8,713 nt of DNA from Reyranella sp. (GTDB lineage: Bacteria; Pseudomonadota; Alphaproteobacteria; Reyranellales; Reyranellaceae): positions 1 to 8,713 of the forward strand of contig SCVT01000408.1 in the NCBI GenBank assembly GCA_004296815.1, in the 5' to 3' direction. A program made the position numbers and the translations under genes. The stretch's first letter is position 1, and each line of letters starts with the position of its first letter. The notes under the pieces were generated by a model. It searched no databases. It saw nothing but the letters and a program-made list of their open reading frames with translations, and was not told the origin of the DNA. Below, in pieces: positions 1 to 6,707 of the stretch.

Positions 1-476
1 GCCAGAAGCGCTACGGCTTCAACAACCAGCTCATCGAGGTGTGGAAGTTCCGCACGATGTTCCACGACCGCGCCGACGCCAACGCCGAGCAGCTCACGCA
101 GCGCAACGACCCTCGCATCACCCGGCTCGGCGCCTTCCTGCGGCGGACCAGCCTCGACGAGCTGCCGCAGTTCCTGAACGTGCTGCGCGGCGACATGAGC
201 GTGGTGGGGCCGCGGCCGCACGCCACCGCCGCCAAGGCCGGCACCCTGCTCTACCAGGAAGCCGTGAAGTACTACGACGCACGACATCGCGTGAAGCCGG
301 GGATCACGGGCTGGGCCCAGATCAACGGCTGGCGTGGTGAGACTGACACCGTCGAGCAAATACGGAAGCGTGTCGAGCATGACCTCTACTACATCGAGCA
401 TTGGTCGGTCGCCTTCGACCTCCAGATCATCCTCCGTACCGCGTTGGGCGGCTTCGCCGGTCGCAACGCCTTCTGA
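1..476 (+). CDS. Undecaprenyl-phosphate sugar phosphotransferase (WcaJ/ExoY-type), 3' part
   Basis: The reading frame is open from base 3 to the TGA at 474-476 and gives 157 residues, the cytoplasmic catalytic C-terminal domain of a bacterial sugar transferase (polyprenyl glycosylphosphotransferase). Visible family motifs in order are KRYGFNN, WKFRTM, NDPRITRLGAFLRRTSLDEL, PQFLNVLRGDMSVVGPRP, RHRVKPGITGWAQINGWRG and an Arg/Asp-rich stretch ending DLYYIEHWS. These enzymes move a sugar-1-phosphate from a UDP-sugar to undecaprenyl phosphate at the inner membrane and so start repeat-unit synthesis. The C-terminus GRNAF resembles the WcaJ / undecaprenyl-phosphate glucose phosphotransferase branch, so glucose-1-phosphate is the likely but unproven substrate. 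The N-terminal membrane helices lie upstream of the window; the gene is cut by the window edge, not shown to be broken. It is the first visible gene of the plus-strand operon. Confidence 0.93.
   Translation, partial: QKRYGFNNQLIEVWKFRTMFHDRADANAEQLTQRNDPRITRLGAFLRRTSLDELPQFLNVLRGDMSVVGPRPHATAAKAGTLLYQEAVKYYDARHRVKPGITGWAQINGWRGETDTVEQIRKRVEHDLYYIEHWSVAFDLQIILRTALGGFAGRNAF
364..368 (+). promoter_or_regulatory. Possible ribosome binding site for ATG 379
   Basis: GGAAG lies 10 bases before ATG 379, inside the upstream sugar transferase gene. It is the only canonical site/start pair that leads into the glycosyltransferase frame. It could be chance, because GGAAG here also encodes part of the conserved upstream protein. 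Confidence 0.35.
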
Positions 477-1683
477 GGACGGCTTCGACAGCCCGCCGCG
501 CTGCCTGTGGCTGACGCTGGCGGACCCGGAGCCGCGCCATAACGGGCAGTTCGTCTATTCCGGCGGGCTGATCGATGCGATGCGCTGGGCCGGCAGCGAC
601 GTCGAGGTGCTCGGACTCAGGCGCGCGGAGTCGCACAGGGCCAACGGCTGGCGCGACGAGCATGTCGTGTGGTGGCTGCCCGACGACACGCCGCATTCGC
701 ACTGGGGCAGCCTCGCCTCCTCCTTGCCGCACACCGCCTACCGCTGCCGCACAACCGGCATGCGCCGCACGCTCGACAAGCTCCTCGAGCACGGCGAGTG
801 GGACGGCATCGTGTTCGACGGGATCTCGGTGGGCTGGGCGCTGGCGCGCGTCCTCGAGCACTATGCCGGCCGCCCCGACCGGCCGCGGCTGATCTACGTC
901 TCGCACAATCACGAGGAGAGCCTCCGGGCGCAGATCGCCGAGAGCCAGCCGCTGTTCCTGAAGCGACAGGCGGTGCGGCTCGACGCCATGAAGGTGTCGT
1001 GGCTGGAGCGCGACATGGTCGACTCGGTCGACTTTGTGACCGCGATCACGCCGGAGGACCTCTCGCTCTATCGCCGGCGCCGCTGCGACAAGCCGATGGG
1101 CGTGCTGACGCCGGGCTATTGCGGCCGCCGCGTCGAGCACCGCCGGCTCACCGAGAGCCTGCCACGCCGTGCCGTGATCGTCGGCAGCTTCGACTGGATC
1201 GCCAAGCGCATGAACCTCGCGGAGTTCGTCGACATTGCCGACCCGCTGTTCGCCGAGGCCAATGCCGAGCTGCAGGCCGTCGGCAGCGCCGACGAGGCGT
1301 TCCTGGCCCAGCTCCGCCTCAAGGCGCAGGCCACCGAGTTCACCGGCACGGTGCCCGAGATCGAGCCGTTCCTCGACGAGGCGCGCATCGCGATCGTGCC
1401 GGAGCGCAACGGCGGCGGCTTCAAGCTCAAGGTGCTGGAGTACATCTTCAACCGCGTCCCGGTGTTCGCGCTCGAGGGCTCGTTCGCCGGTGTGCCGCTG
1501 CGCCACAACGACAGCGTCATGCTGTTCCCCAACCACGCCGCCCTCGCCGAGGGCGTGCTCAAGGCGATCGACGATGTCGAGTTGCTGAACCGGCTGCAGG
1601 AGCGGGCCTTCGACGCCTGCCGCGACCAGTTCGACTGGTCGAGCCGCGGCCGCCAGATCCTGTCGGCCATCGTCGAGCCATGA
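379..1683 (+). CDS. Glycosyltransferase, GT4-like (group 1); start uncertain
   Basis: This is probably a cytoplasmic, membrane-associated glycosyltransferase that adds one sugar to the undecaprenyl-linked repeat unit. From ATG 379 it would be 434 residues. The family-like part begins near residue 41 (CLWLTLADPEPRHNGQFVYSGG). Landmarks are HNHEE near 176-180, VGSFDW near 269-273 opening the C-terminal nucleotide-binding half, and PERNGGGFKLKVLEY at 341-355, the GT4-type donor-binding region with its conserved Glu. The donor and acceptor sugars cannot be read from sequence. The start is a real problem. ATG 379 has GGAAG 10 bases upstream, but it overlaps the previous gene by 98 bases, and residues 1-38 are a Ser/Thr/Pro-rich stretch that looks like an out-of-frame reading of that gene. 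No ATG, GTG or TTG in this frame lies between 382 and the conserved region. The stop overlaps the next start as ATGA, implying translational coupling. Confidence 0.82.
   Translation: MTSTTSSIGRSPSTSRSSSVPRWAASPVATPSEDGFDSPPRCLWLTLADPEPRHNGQFVYSGGLIDAMRWAGSDVEVLGLRRAESHRANGWRDEHVVWWLPDDTPHSHWGSLASSLPHTAYRCRTTGMRRTLDKLLEHGEWDGIVFDGISVGWALARVLEHYAGRPDRPRLIYVSHNHEESLRAQIAESQPLFLKRQAVRLDAMKVSWLERDMVDSVDFVTAITPEDLSLYRRRRCDKPMGVLTPGYCGRRVEHRRLTESLPRRAVIVGSFDWIAKRMNLAEFVDIADPLFAEANAELQAVGSADEAFLAQLRLKAQATEFTGTVPEIEPFLDEARIAIVPERNGGGFKLKVLEYIFNRVPVFALEGSFAGVPLRHNDSVMLFPNHAALAEGVLKAIDDVELLNRLQERAFDACRDQFDWSSRGRQILSAIVEP
475..479 (+). promoter_or_regulatory. Shine-Dalgarno-like GAGGA at the end of the sugar transferase gene
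   Basis: GAGGA overlaps the TGA stop of the sugar transferase, exactly where a site for the following glycosyltransferase would be expected. No ATG, GTG or TTG follows at normal spacing in the glycosyltransferase frame: codons from 484 read TTC GAC AGC CCG CCG. The nearest near-cognate codon is CTG at 505, 25 bases downstream. Either this is chance or the true start is non-standard or altered. Confidence 0.3.
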
Positions 1684-3020
1684 TCGCCGGCGCCGCCGAG
1701 GAGAGCGGGATCGTCGGCCGGCGGCTCGACGTCCTCGACCAGCTGCTGATCGCCCTGTTCCTGGCCGGCCTCTATCTCGGCGTCTCGCTGCAGATCACCT
1801 CGAAGATCCCGCTGACCTGCGCGCCGTCGGGCGCGGCCGGCCTGATCCTGCTGTGGCGCCGCCGCAACGACATCGAGCCGCGCCATCTCGCCGGCCTGCT
1901 CGGCGTGCTCGCCCTCTACCTGGGGTCGATCGTCATCGCGAGCGACCTCTCCTTCCTCAGCAAGCGCTTCACCGGCTTCCTGCAGCTCGCCTACGGCTTC
2001 GTCATCTCCTACGGCCTGTTCCTCACCGTGATCCACGGCGAACGCCGCCAGATCGCCCGCATTCTGCTGGCCTTCTGCCTGTTCATCATCGTGGGCTGCG
2101 TGCTCGAGAGCCATACGTCGCTCCGTGCGATCAGCGACGCGGTGCGCGACAAGATCTACGATTCGAGCGTGGTCTACGACGCCGACCTGCGTGACCAGAT
2201 GCTCTACGGCCGCATCCGGCCCAAGCTCTTCACCTCCGAGCCGTCGGCCGTGACCTTCGCCTACACCCACTATTGCTCGGCCTGGCTCGTCATCAGCACG
2301 TGGCGCTGGAAGCTGCCGGTCTATCTCGGCCTGATCGGGCTGGCGCTGGTCGTGCTGCCGGGCCCCACCCTGGTGCTGATGCTGCTACTCACCATCCCCT
2401 ACATGATCTTCCTGTCGGGTGGACACCGGAGGCGCTCGCCCACACGACTGATCGGCGCGCTGGCGCTCTCGGTGGTGCTGCTGGGCCTCACCGTGGCGGT
2501 CGGCCAGTCGCTGTTCGCCGCCCGCCTCGCCGAGCTGGGGCGCGGCGAGGATGCGAGCTTCTTCTACCGCTTCACCGGCCCCATGCTCGTGGCCTTCGAC
2601 GTGTTCCGCCACTATCCGTGGGCCGGCGCCGGGCTGACCGGCGAGATGTTCATCGCCGACAACGTGATGAACGTCTACATGAACTCGCCGTCGTTCCAGG
2701 CCGCCTGGCGCATCAGCCGCATCGGCGACGTGCTGACCAACTATTTCTGGCTGCACTGGATCTATCTCGGCGTGGTCGGCGGCGTCCTCATGTTCGTGGC
2801 GATCTCGGTCTGGCTCAGGATGCTGGGTGTGCCGAGCGTGCTCTACTGCTGGGCGGTCTGGCTGATCCTGGGCCAGGCGTCGGGCTCCTATGTCGGCCCC
2901 AAGACCTGGGCGGTCCTGCTGTTCGCCGCCGCCGCCTCGATCCTGACCACGCGCACGGTCCAGCAACCCACGGCCGCATCTGCCCGTTGGCGACCGGCCT
3001 ATCCGAGGTTCGCAACATGA
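1680..3020 (+). CDS. O-antigen polymerase/ligase-like membrane protein (Wzy candidate)
   Basis: This 446-residue integral membrane protein has about ten to twelve hydrophobic segments, for example near residues 19-38, 70-88, 100-118, 125-142, 213-246, 257-279, 356-379 and 385-421. A long polar region follows residue 280. Family-like landmarks are RPKLFTSEPS at 180-189 (the EPS motif seen in many Wzy proteins), FRHYPWAGAGLTGE at 309-322 (compare the 'PlGxGxG' region of Wzy/WaaL proteins) and NYFWLHWIYLGVVGG at 354-368. Wzy proteins polymerise flipped undecaprenyl-linked repeat units on the periplasmic side. In this locus, with an initiating transferase and a Wzx-type flippase, a polymerase is more likely than a ligase, but sequence alone does not separate them. 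The start is ATG 1680, overlapping the previous stop as ATGA, and the gene ends in an ATGA overlap with the next gene. Confidence 0.83.
   Translation: MIAGAAEESGIVGRRLDVLDQLLIALFLAGLYLGVSLQITSKIPLTCAPSGAAGLILLWRRRNDIEPRHLAGLLGVLALYLGSIVIASDLSFLSKRFTGFLQLAYGFVISYGLFLTVIHGERRQIARILLAFCLFIIVGCVLESHTSLRAISDAVRDKIYDSSVVYDADLRDQMLYGRIRPKLFTSEPSAVTFAYTHYCSAWLVISTWRWKLPVYLGLIGLALVVLPGPTLVLMLLLTIPYMIFLSGGHRRRSPTRLIGALALSVVLLGLTVAVGQSLFAARLAELGRGEDASFFYRFTGPMLVAFDVFRHYPWAGAGLTGEMFIADNVMNVYMNSPSFQAAWRISRIGDVLTNYFWLHWIYLGVVGGVLMFVAISVWLRMLGVPSVLYCWAVWLILGQASGSYVGPKTWAVLLFAAAASILTTRTVQQPTAASARWRPAYPRFAT
3005..3008 (+). promoter_or_regulatory. Ribosome binding site for the beta-helix protein
   Basis: GAGG with an 8-base spacer precedes ATG 3017. 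It lies inside the last codons of the polymerase gene and supports 3017 over the in-frame ATG at 3032. Confidence 0.55.
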
Positions 3021-4285
3021 CGCCGATCGACATGAAACGCCGCGCCCTGATGGGCGTCGGCGCCGGGCTGACCCTGGCCGGCCTGCCCGCCGCCGCCAGC
3101 GCCCAGGAGCGGCCGCAGCCACCGCGGCAGATGCTCTCGGCCGCCACCTTCGGCGCACGCGGCGACGGCAAGGCCGACGATACGGCGGCGCTGCAGTCCG
3201 CGATCGACACTGCCTTCGGGCCGGCCGGGCCCGGCTATCTCGTGATCCCGCCCGGCACCTACCGCGTGACGCGCACGCTCCGCTTCGCCACCGCGCGCGG
3301 CGAGAAGGGCAACATCACGCGTAACCACGGCATCCTGGCCCATGGCGCACGCTTCCACTCGGCGATCGCCGACGGCTCCAACGTCTTCGAGTTCGTGAGC
3401 GAGGCCACCGTCCGCTTCCTGCTGATCGAAGGGCTCGACATCCACGGCAGCGGCCGCGACGGCCACGGCATCCTGCTCGAATGCGAGCACAAGGAGCACT
3501 ATCTCTACAATTTCTGCCTGCGCGACGTGACGGTGCAGGGCGTGGGCGGCGACGGCTGCCGCATGATGGGCAACGTCTTCGAGGGCCAGATCGTCAACAC
3601 CTACCTGCGCGACAACAAGCGTAACGGTCTGACGCTCGGTCACGGCGCGCGGGCCGGCATCCTGTCGGCGATCCACGCCTTCGGCTGCGTCTTCGGCCAG
3701 AACGGCCAGTACGGCGTCGGCATGGTGAACGGCTGCTACGACGCGGCCTTCCACGGCTGCTACTTCCTGCTGAACGCCAAGCACGGGCTGGTGGCGCTGA
3801 ACGGCTGCACGCTGCTTTCCAACTGCGGCTTCGAGAACAACCACGAATCGGCGCCCTCGTTCGACAAGGGCGGGCCCGGCATGTGGCTGCAGGGATTCGG
3901 CACGCTGATCGGCTGCACGGCATACTCGATGTTCAAGCAGACGCGCCTGATCGACGCCTATGTCGTGGGCCAGTTCGTGATGATCGGCTGCTCCGGCAGC
4001 GGCGATGCCGCCGCCAAAGGCGCCGGCCTCGCCCGCCTCGACGGCGAGAAGAAGGGCCGCGCCACCGTGATCGCGCCCAGCGGCCAGGTCGACTATGTGA
4101 AGGAGTTCTCCGGGCTGGAGATCTCCGGCGCCGGCGGCAGCGGCGTGCGCTTCGGCGCCAACTGGCAGAGCACCAACCTCGCGCAGCTCGGCGACTATCG
4201 GCTGTGGGTCGACGGCAAGGGCCGCCTACGGCTCAAGAACGGGGCGCCGGCGTCGGACGAGGATGGCAAGGTGGTGGGCGCCTGA
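3017..4285 (+). CDS. Exported right-handed beta-helix protein, pectate-lyase superfamily (Pectate_lyase_3-like)
   Basis: This 422-residue protein begins with a Tat-like signal: KRRALM at residues 7-12, a Gly/Leu/Ala hydrophobic stretch, and a probable cleavage site after ASA at residue 29. The mature part opens with TFGARGDGKADDTAALQSAI (44-63), the hallmark N-cap of Pectate_lyase_3 / GH28-like beta-helix proteins, then YLVIPPGTYRVT near 74-85. The middle is built of beta-helix coils rich in Gly, Asn and Cys. The C-terminus (YRLWVDGKGRLRLKNG) looks like a closing cap. In polysaccharide loci such proteins are often lyases, hydrolases or epimerases acting on the polymer in the periplasm or outside. 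No catalytic residues can be assigned, so the activity and the link to this polymer are inference. The ATGA overlap with the polymerase suggests coupled translation. The 3' end overlaps the flippase gene on the other strand. Confidence 0.83.
   Translation: MTPIDMKRRALMGVGAGLTLAGLPAAASAQERPQPPRQMLSAATFGARGDGKADDTAALQSAIDTAFGPAGPGYLVIPPGTYRVTRTLRFATARGEKGNITRNHGILAHGARFHSAIADGSNVFEFVSEATVRFLLIEGLDIHGSGRDGHGILLECEHKEHYLYNFCLRDVTVQGVGGDGCRMMGNVFEGQIVNTYLRDNKRNGLTLGHGARAGILSAIHAFGCVFGQNGQYGVGMVNGCYDAAFHGCYFLLNAKHGLVALNGCTLLSNCGFENNHESAPSFDKGGPGMWLQGFGTLIGCTAYSMFKQTRLIDAYVVGQFVMIGCSGSGDAAAKGAGLARLDGEKKGRATVIAPSGQVDYVKEFSGLEISGAGGSGVRFGANWQSTNLAQLGDYRLWVDGKGRLRLKNGAPASDEDGKVVGA
3677..3820 (+). repeat. 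Two tandem 24-residue Cys-ladder beta-helix coils
   Basis: Within the beta-helix protein, residues 221-244 and 245-268 align at a 24-residue period with the shared pattern G-C-x-F-x2-N-x3-G-x4-N-G-C. The repeat is in the protein, not in near-identical DNA. A third, altered coil begins at residue 269 (C270, F272, N275 keep the pattern with a 22-residue step), then carries an insertion before GMWLQGFGTLIGC. Repeated Cys at equivalent positions (224/248/270 and 240/264) suggests stacked Cys columns in the beta-helix core. Confidence 0.65.
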
Positions 4286-5782
4286 GCGCATCTCGCGCCG
4301 CGTCTCCGGCCAGGCCAGCAGCACCAGCAGCATCGCCAGCAGAACGGCGGCACCAACGGTCGCGACCGACGGGACCGAGATCCCGGGCGGCAGGACGGCA
4401 CGCACGGCGAGGCCCGTCACTGCGGCCGCGATGGCGACGGTGAGCGGCGGCGCCACGGCGCGCCAGACGTCGGGCTGCCGTACCGGCCCATGCCGCGTCG
4501 CCAGCCAGAAGGCGACCGGGGTGCGCACGGCGAGGCCCGCGATGGCGAGCGATGCCGCGACGCCCACGGCGCCCCAGGGCAGCCCTGCCGCGATGGCGAG
4601 CAGGCAGAGCGCGGCATCGGCCAGGGTGGCGCGCAGCATTTCCGTCGTGCGCGCCTGCGTCAGATAAAGCAGGCCCATGCACATCAGCACCGGCAGGGAG
4701 GTCGCCGAGACGCTGAACAGGGCGGCGAGCGGCACGGCCTCCCGCCAGGCCGGTCCGAGCAGGATCTCCACGAGCCAGTCGGCCACGACGGCCGCCACCG
4801 CGAAGGCCGGCATGGTGAGCAGGCCGAGCTTCTGCACGATCTGCCCGAACATGCGGCGATAGCGCTCGGGCTGCTCGACGAGGCGGCTCAGGGCCGGCAT
4901 GCCGGCGGCATAGACCGGTGCGTTGATCGTGTTGATCGGCAGCATCAGCAGCCGCGAGGTGCGCTCGTAGAGGCCGAGCGTCACGGGGCCCCACAGCCAG
5001 CCGATCAGGATCTGGTCGAAGCTGCGCGACAGCGCCGTGGCGACACCCGCCCCCGTCACCGACAGGCCGTAGCGCAGCAACGCTCCGACGCCTTCGGCCC
5101 GTGCGGGCCGGGCCGGCCGCCAGCGGCAGACGCTCCAGCTCCCGACCAGCAGCACGGCGGGCGACACCAGCCGCTGCACGACCAGCGCCCAATAGCCTTC
5201 GCCCGCCAGCGCGACGGCGATCGCTGCGACGAACCCCGCATAGTCGGCGGCGGTCTCCAGGCCCGCGATGGCGGTGAAGCGCATCTGGCGGCGCAGCAGC
5301 GCCCAGTGCTGGACCGTGAGGCCGCTCAGCGCGAAGCCCAGCGCCAGCCAGCGCGTGACATCGACGAGCTCGGGCTGGCCGTAGAAATGCGCCAGGGCCG
5401 GCGCCGCGAGCGCCAGTGCGCCCGCCAGCAGCAGGCCGGCGGCGGCGTTGATCCAGAACAGCGCGGAAACCTGCCCTTGCGTGAGATCCGTCTTCTGGAT
5501 CGCGGCCGAGGAGAGGCCCAGCTCCTTCAGGAAGTCGAGGACGACGCCGATCGCCGCCACCATGGCGAGCAGGCCGAAGGCCTGCGGCGGCAGCAGCCGC
5601 GCCAGCACGACCAGCGTGGCGAGCTGGCCCACAACGCGCACGGCCTGCGCACCGAGAAGCAGCGCACCGCCTCGGCGCGAGCGGCGCCCGAGATCGGCGT
5701 CGAGATGGCCGGTTGCGAGCTCTGGCGCGAGCTCGTCGTCAGGCGACCGCGCGCCGCTTTTCGGACGCGACATGGTCGACAT
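4226..5782 (-). CDS. WzxC-type polysaccharide flippase (MOP/PST family)
   Basis: This 518-residue multi-pass membrane protein is expected to flip undecaprenyl-linked repeat units to the periplasmic face. Diagnostic regions follow a short polar N-terminus: RRSRRGGALLLGAQ (33-46), ARLLPPQAFGLLAMV (61-75), DFLKELGLSSAAIQKTDLTQ (83-102) with SALFWIN (106-112), and FDQILIGWLWGP (255-266), as in WzxC/ExoT-like transporters. About twelve or more hydrophobic segments run to residue 492, followed by a basic tail. The length suits the family. Start candidates are ATG 5782 and ATG 5773; neither has a strong ribosome binding site, and no later plausible start precedes the conserved region. It therefore overlaps fcl by 35-44 bases and may rely on coupling. 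Its last 60 bases lie antisense to the end of the beta-helix gene. Confidence 0.9.
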   Translation of the reverse strand: MSTMSRPKSGARSPDDELAPELATGHLDADLGRRSRRGGALLLGAQAVRVVGQLATLVVLARLLPPQAFGLLAMVAAIGVVLDFLKELGLSSAAIQKTDLTQGQVSALFWINAAAGLLLAGALALAAPALAHFYGQPELVDVTRWLALGFALSGLTVQHWALLRRQMRFTAIAGLETAADYAGFVAAIAVALAGEGYWALVVQRLVSPAVLLVGSWSVCRWRPARPARAEGVGALLRYGLSVTGAGVATALSRSFDQILIGWLWGPVTLGLYERTSRLLMLPINTINAPVYAAGMPALSRLVEQPERYRRMFGQIVQKLGLLTMPAFAVAAVVADWLVEILLGPAWREAVPLAALFSVSATSLPVLMCMGLLYLTQARTTEMLRATLADAALCLLAIAAGLPWGAVGVAASLAIAGLAVRTPVAFWLATRHGPVRQPDVWRAVAPPLTVAIAAAVTGLAVRAVLPPGISVPSVATVGAAVLLAMLLVLLAWPETRREMRSGAHHLAILVRRRRPVLEP

Positions 5783-6707
5783 ACCAGCGGTAGGTCTCTT
5801 CGAGCCCGGCGACCAGCGGCGTACGCGCCCGCCAGCCGAGCGACGCGGCGAAGCTCGTGTCGACCATCTTGCGCGGCGTGCCGTCGGGACGCGAGGCGTC
5901 GTAGCGGACGCCGCCCTTGTAGCCCACCACCCGGCAGATCATGTCGACCAGGTCGCGGATCGGCACGTCGAAGCCCGGCCCGAGATTGACGATCTCCTCG
6001 TCGGAGAACTTCTGCATCATGTGGACCATGCCGTCGGCGGCATCGTCGACGAACAGGAACTCGCGGCGCACCGCGCCGGTCCCCCACACTTCCATGGTCG
6101 GCGTCTGGGCGAGCTTGGCCTGGTGCGCCTTGACGATCAGCGCCGGCACGACATGGCTCTGCATCAGGTCGAAATTGTCGCCCGGGCCGTAGAGGTTGCT
6201 GGGCATCACCGAGACGAAGTCGCACCCGTACTGGCGGCGATAGGCCTGGCCGAGCTTGATGCCGGCGATCTTGGCGATCGCGTACCACTGGTTGGTGGGC
6301 TCGAGCGGCCCGGTGAGCAGGGCGGATTCCGGGATCGGCTGCGGCGCCAATCGCGGATAGATGCACGAAGAGCCCATGAGCAGGAGCTTCTCGACGTTCG
6401 CCCGGCGGCAGGCCTCGACGACGTTCGCCTGGATCATCAGGTTGTCGTAGATGAACTCGGCCGGCCGCGTGTCGTTGGCGTAGATGCCGCCGACCCGCGC
6501 CGCCGCGAGGAACACCGCCTGTGGCCTGGTGTCCCGAAACCAGCGCCCGAGCTGGTCGGGATTGCGCAGGTCGACCGTATCGCGCGGCGCCGTCACGACC
6601 TCGCAGCCCTCGCGTTCGAGGCGGCGCACCAGGGCACTGCCCACCAGCCCGCGATGGCCGGCGACCCAGATCCGCTTATTGCGCAGCGTGTAGGACGGGT
6701 TGGACAT
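5739..6707 (-). CDS. fcl: GDP-L-fucose synthase
   Basis: This 322-residue cytoplasmic short-chain dehydrogenase/reductase-type enzyme performs the 3,5-epimerisation and NADPH-dependent reduction of GDP-4-keto-6-deoxy-D-mannose to GDP-L-fucose. The N-terminal cofactor motif is GHRGLVG (17-23). By comparison with the E. coli enzyme (Ser107, Cys109, Tyr136, Lys140, His179), the matching residues are Ser113 and Cys115 in GSSCIYP, Tyr142 and Lys146 in YAIAK, and His185 in SHVVPAL, all at a constant offset of six, so it looks intact and active. NLYGPGDNF (171-179) is also typical. Length matches the family (about 320). ATG 6707 is preceded by GGGAGAG. The gene starts inside the end of gmd (32-base overlap), which supplies its substrate. 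Confidence 0.96.
   Translation of the reverse strand: MSNPSYTLRNKRIWVAGHRGLVGSALVRRLEREGCEVVTAPRDTVDLRNPDQLGRWFRDTRPQAVFLAAARVGGIYANDTRPAEFIYDNLMIQANVVEACRRANVEKLLLMGSSCIYPRLAPQPIPESALLTGPLEPTNQWYAIAKIAGIKLGQAYRRQYGCDFVSVMPSNLYGPGDNFDLMQSHVVPALIVKAHQAKLAQTPTMEVWGTGAVRREFLFVDDAADGMVHMMQKFSDEEIVNLGPGFDVPIRDLVDMICRVVGYKGGVRYDASRPDGTPRKMVDTSFAASLGWRARTPLVAGLEETYRWYVDHVASEKRRAVA

Noticed and set aside
170..200. The Tat-, transposase- or phage-like elements one might hope for in an accessory region.
   Set aside because: I looked for inverted repeats, integrase or transposase motifs, tRNA-like segments and CRISPR-type repeats through the whole window and saw none; this segment is the conserved GDMSVVGPRP core of the sugar transferase.
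427..1536. A 369-codon minus-strand open frame opposite the first glycosyltransferase.
   Set aside because: Antisense shadow of a real gene, with biased composition and no family resemblance.
669..1679. A 5' extension of the polymerase frame back to 669, which would give a 783-residue protein.
   Set aside because: The extension is an Arg/Ala/Pro-rich out-of-frame reading of the glycosyltransferase. The hydrophobic polymerase begins just after ATG 1680, which forms an ATGA overlap with the preceding stop.
2273..3016. A 5' extension of the beta-helix protein frame back to 2273.
   Set aside because: This part is a shadow of the polymerase gene. ATG 3017 has a ribosome binding site and is followed at once by a Tat-like signal peptide.
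4286..4330. A possible terminator after the plus-strand operon.
   Set aside because: GC-rich bases are present but I see no convincing stem-loop followed by a T-run, and the stretch encodes the flippase C-terminal region on the other strand.
4490..5989. A 499-codon plus-strand open frame opposite the flippase and fcl genes.
   Set aside because: It is antisense to two confidently identified genes and rich in Arg, Gln, His, Gly and Asp with no recognisable domain, as expected from the complementary frame of GC-rich coding DNA.
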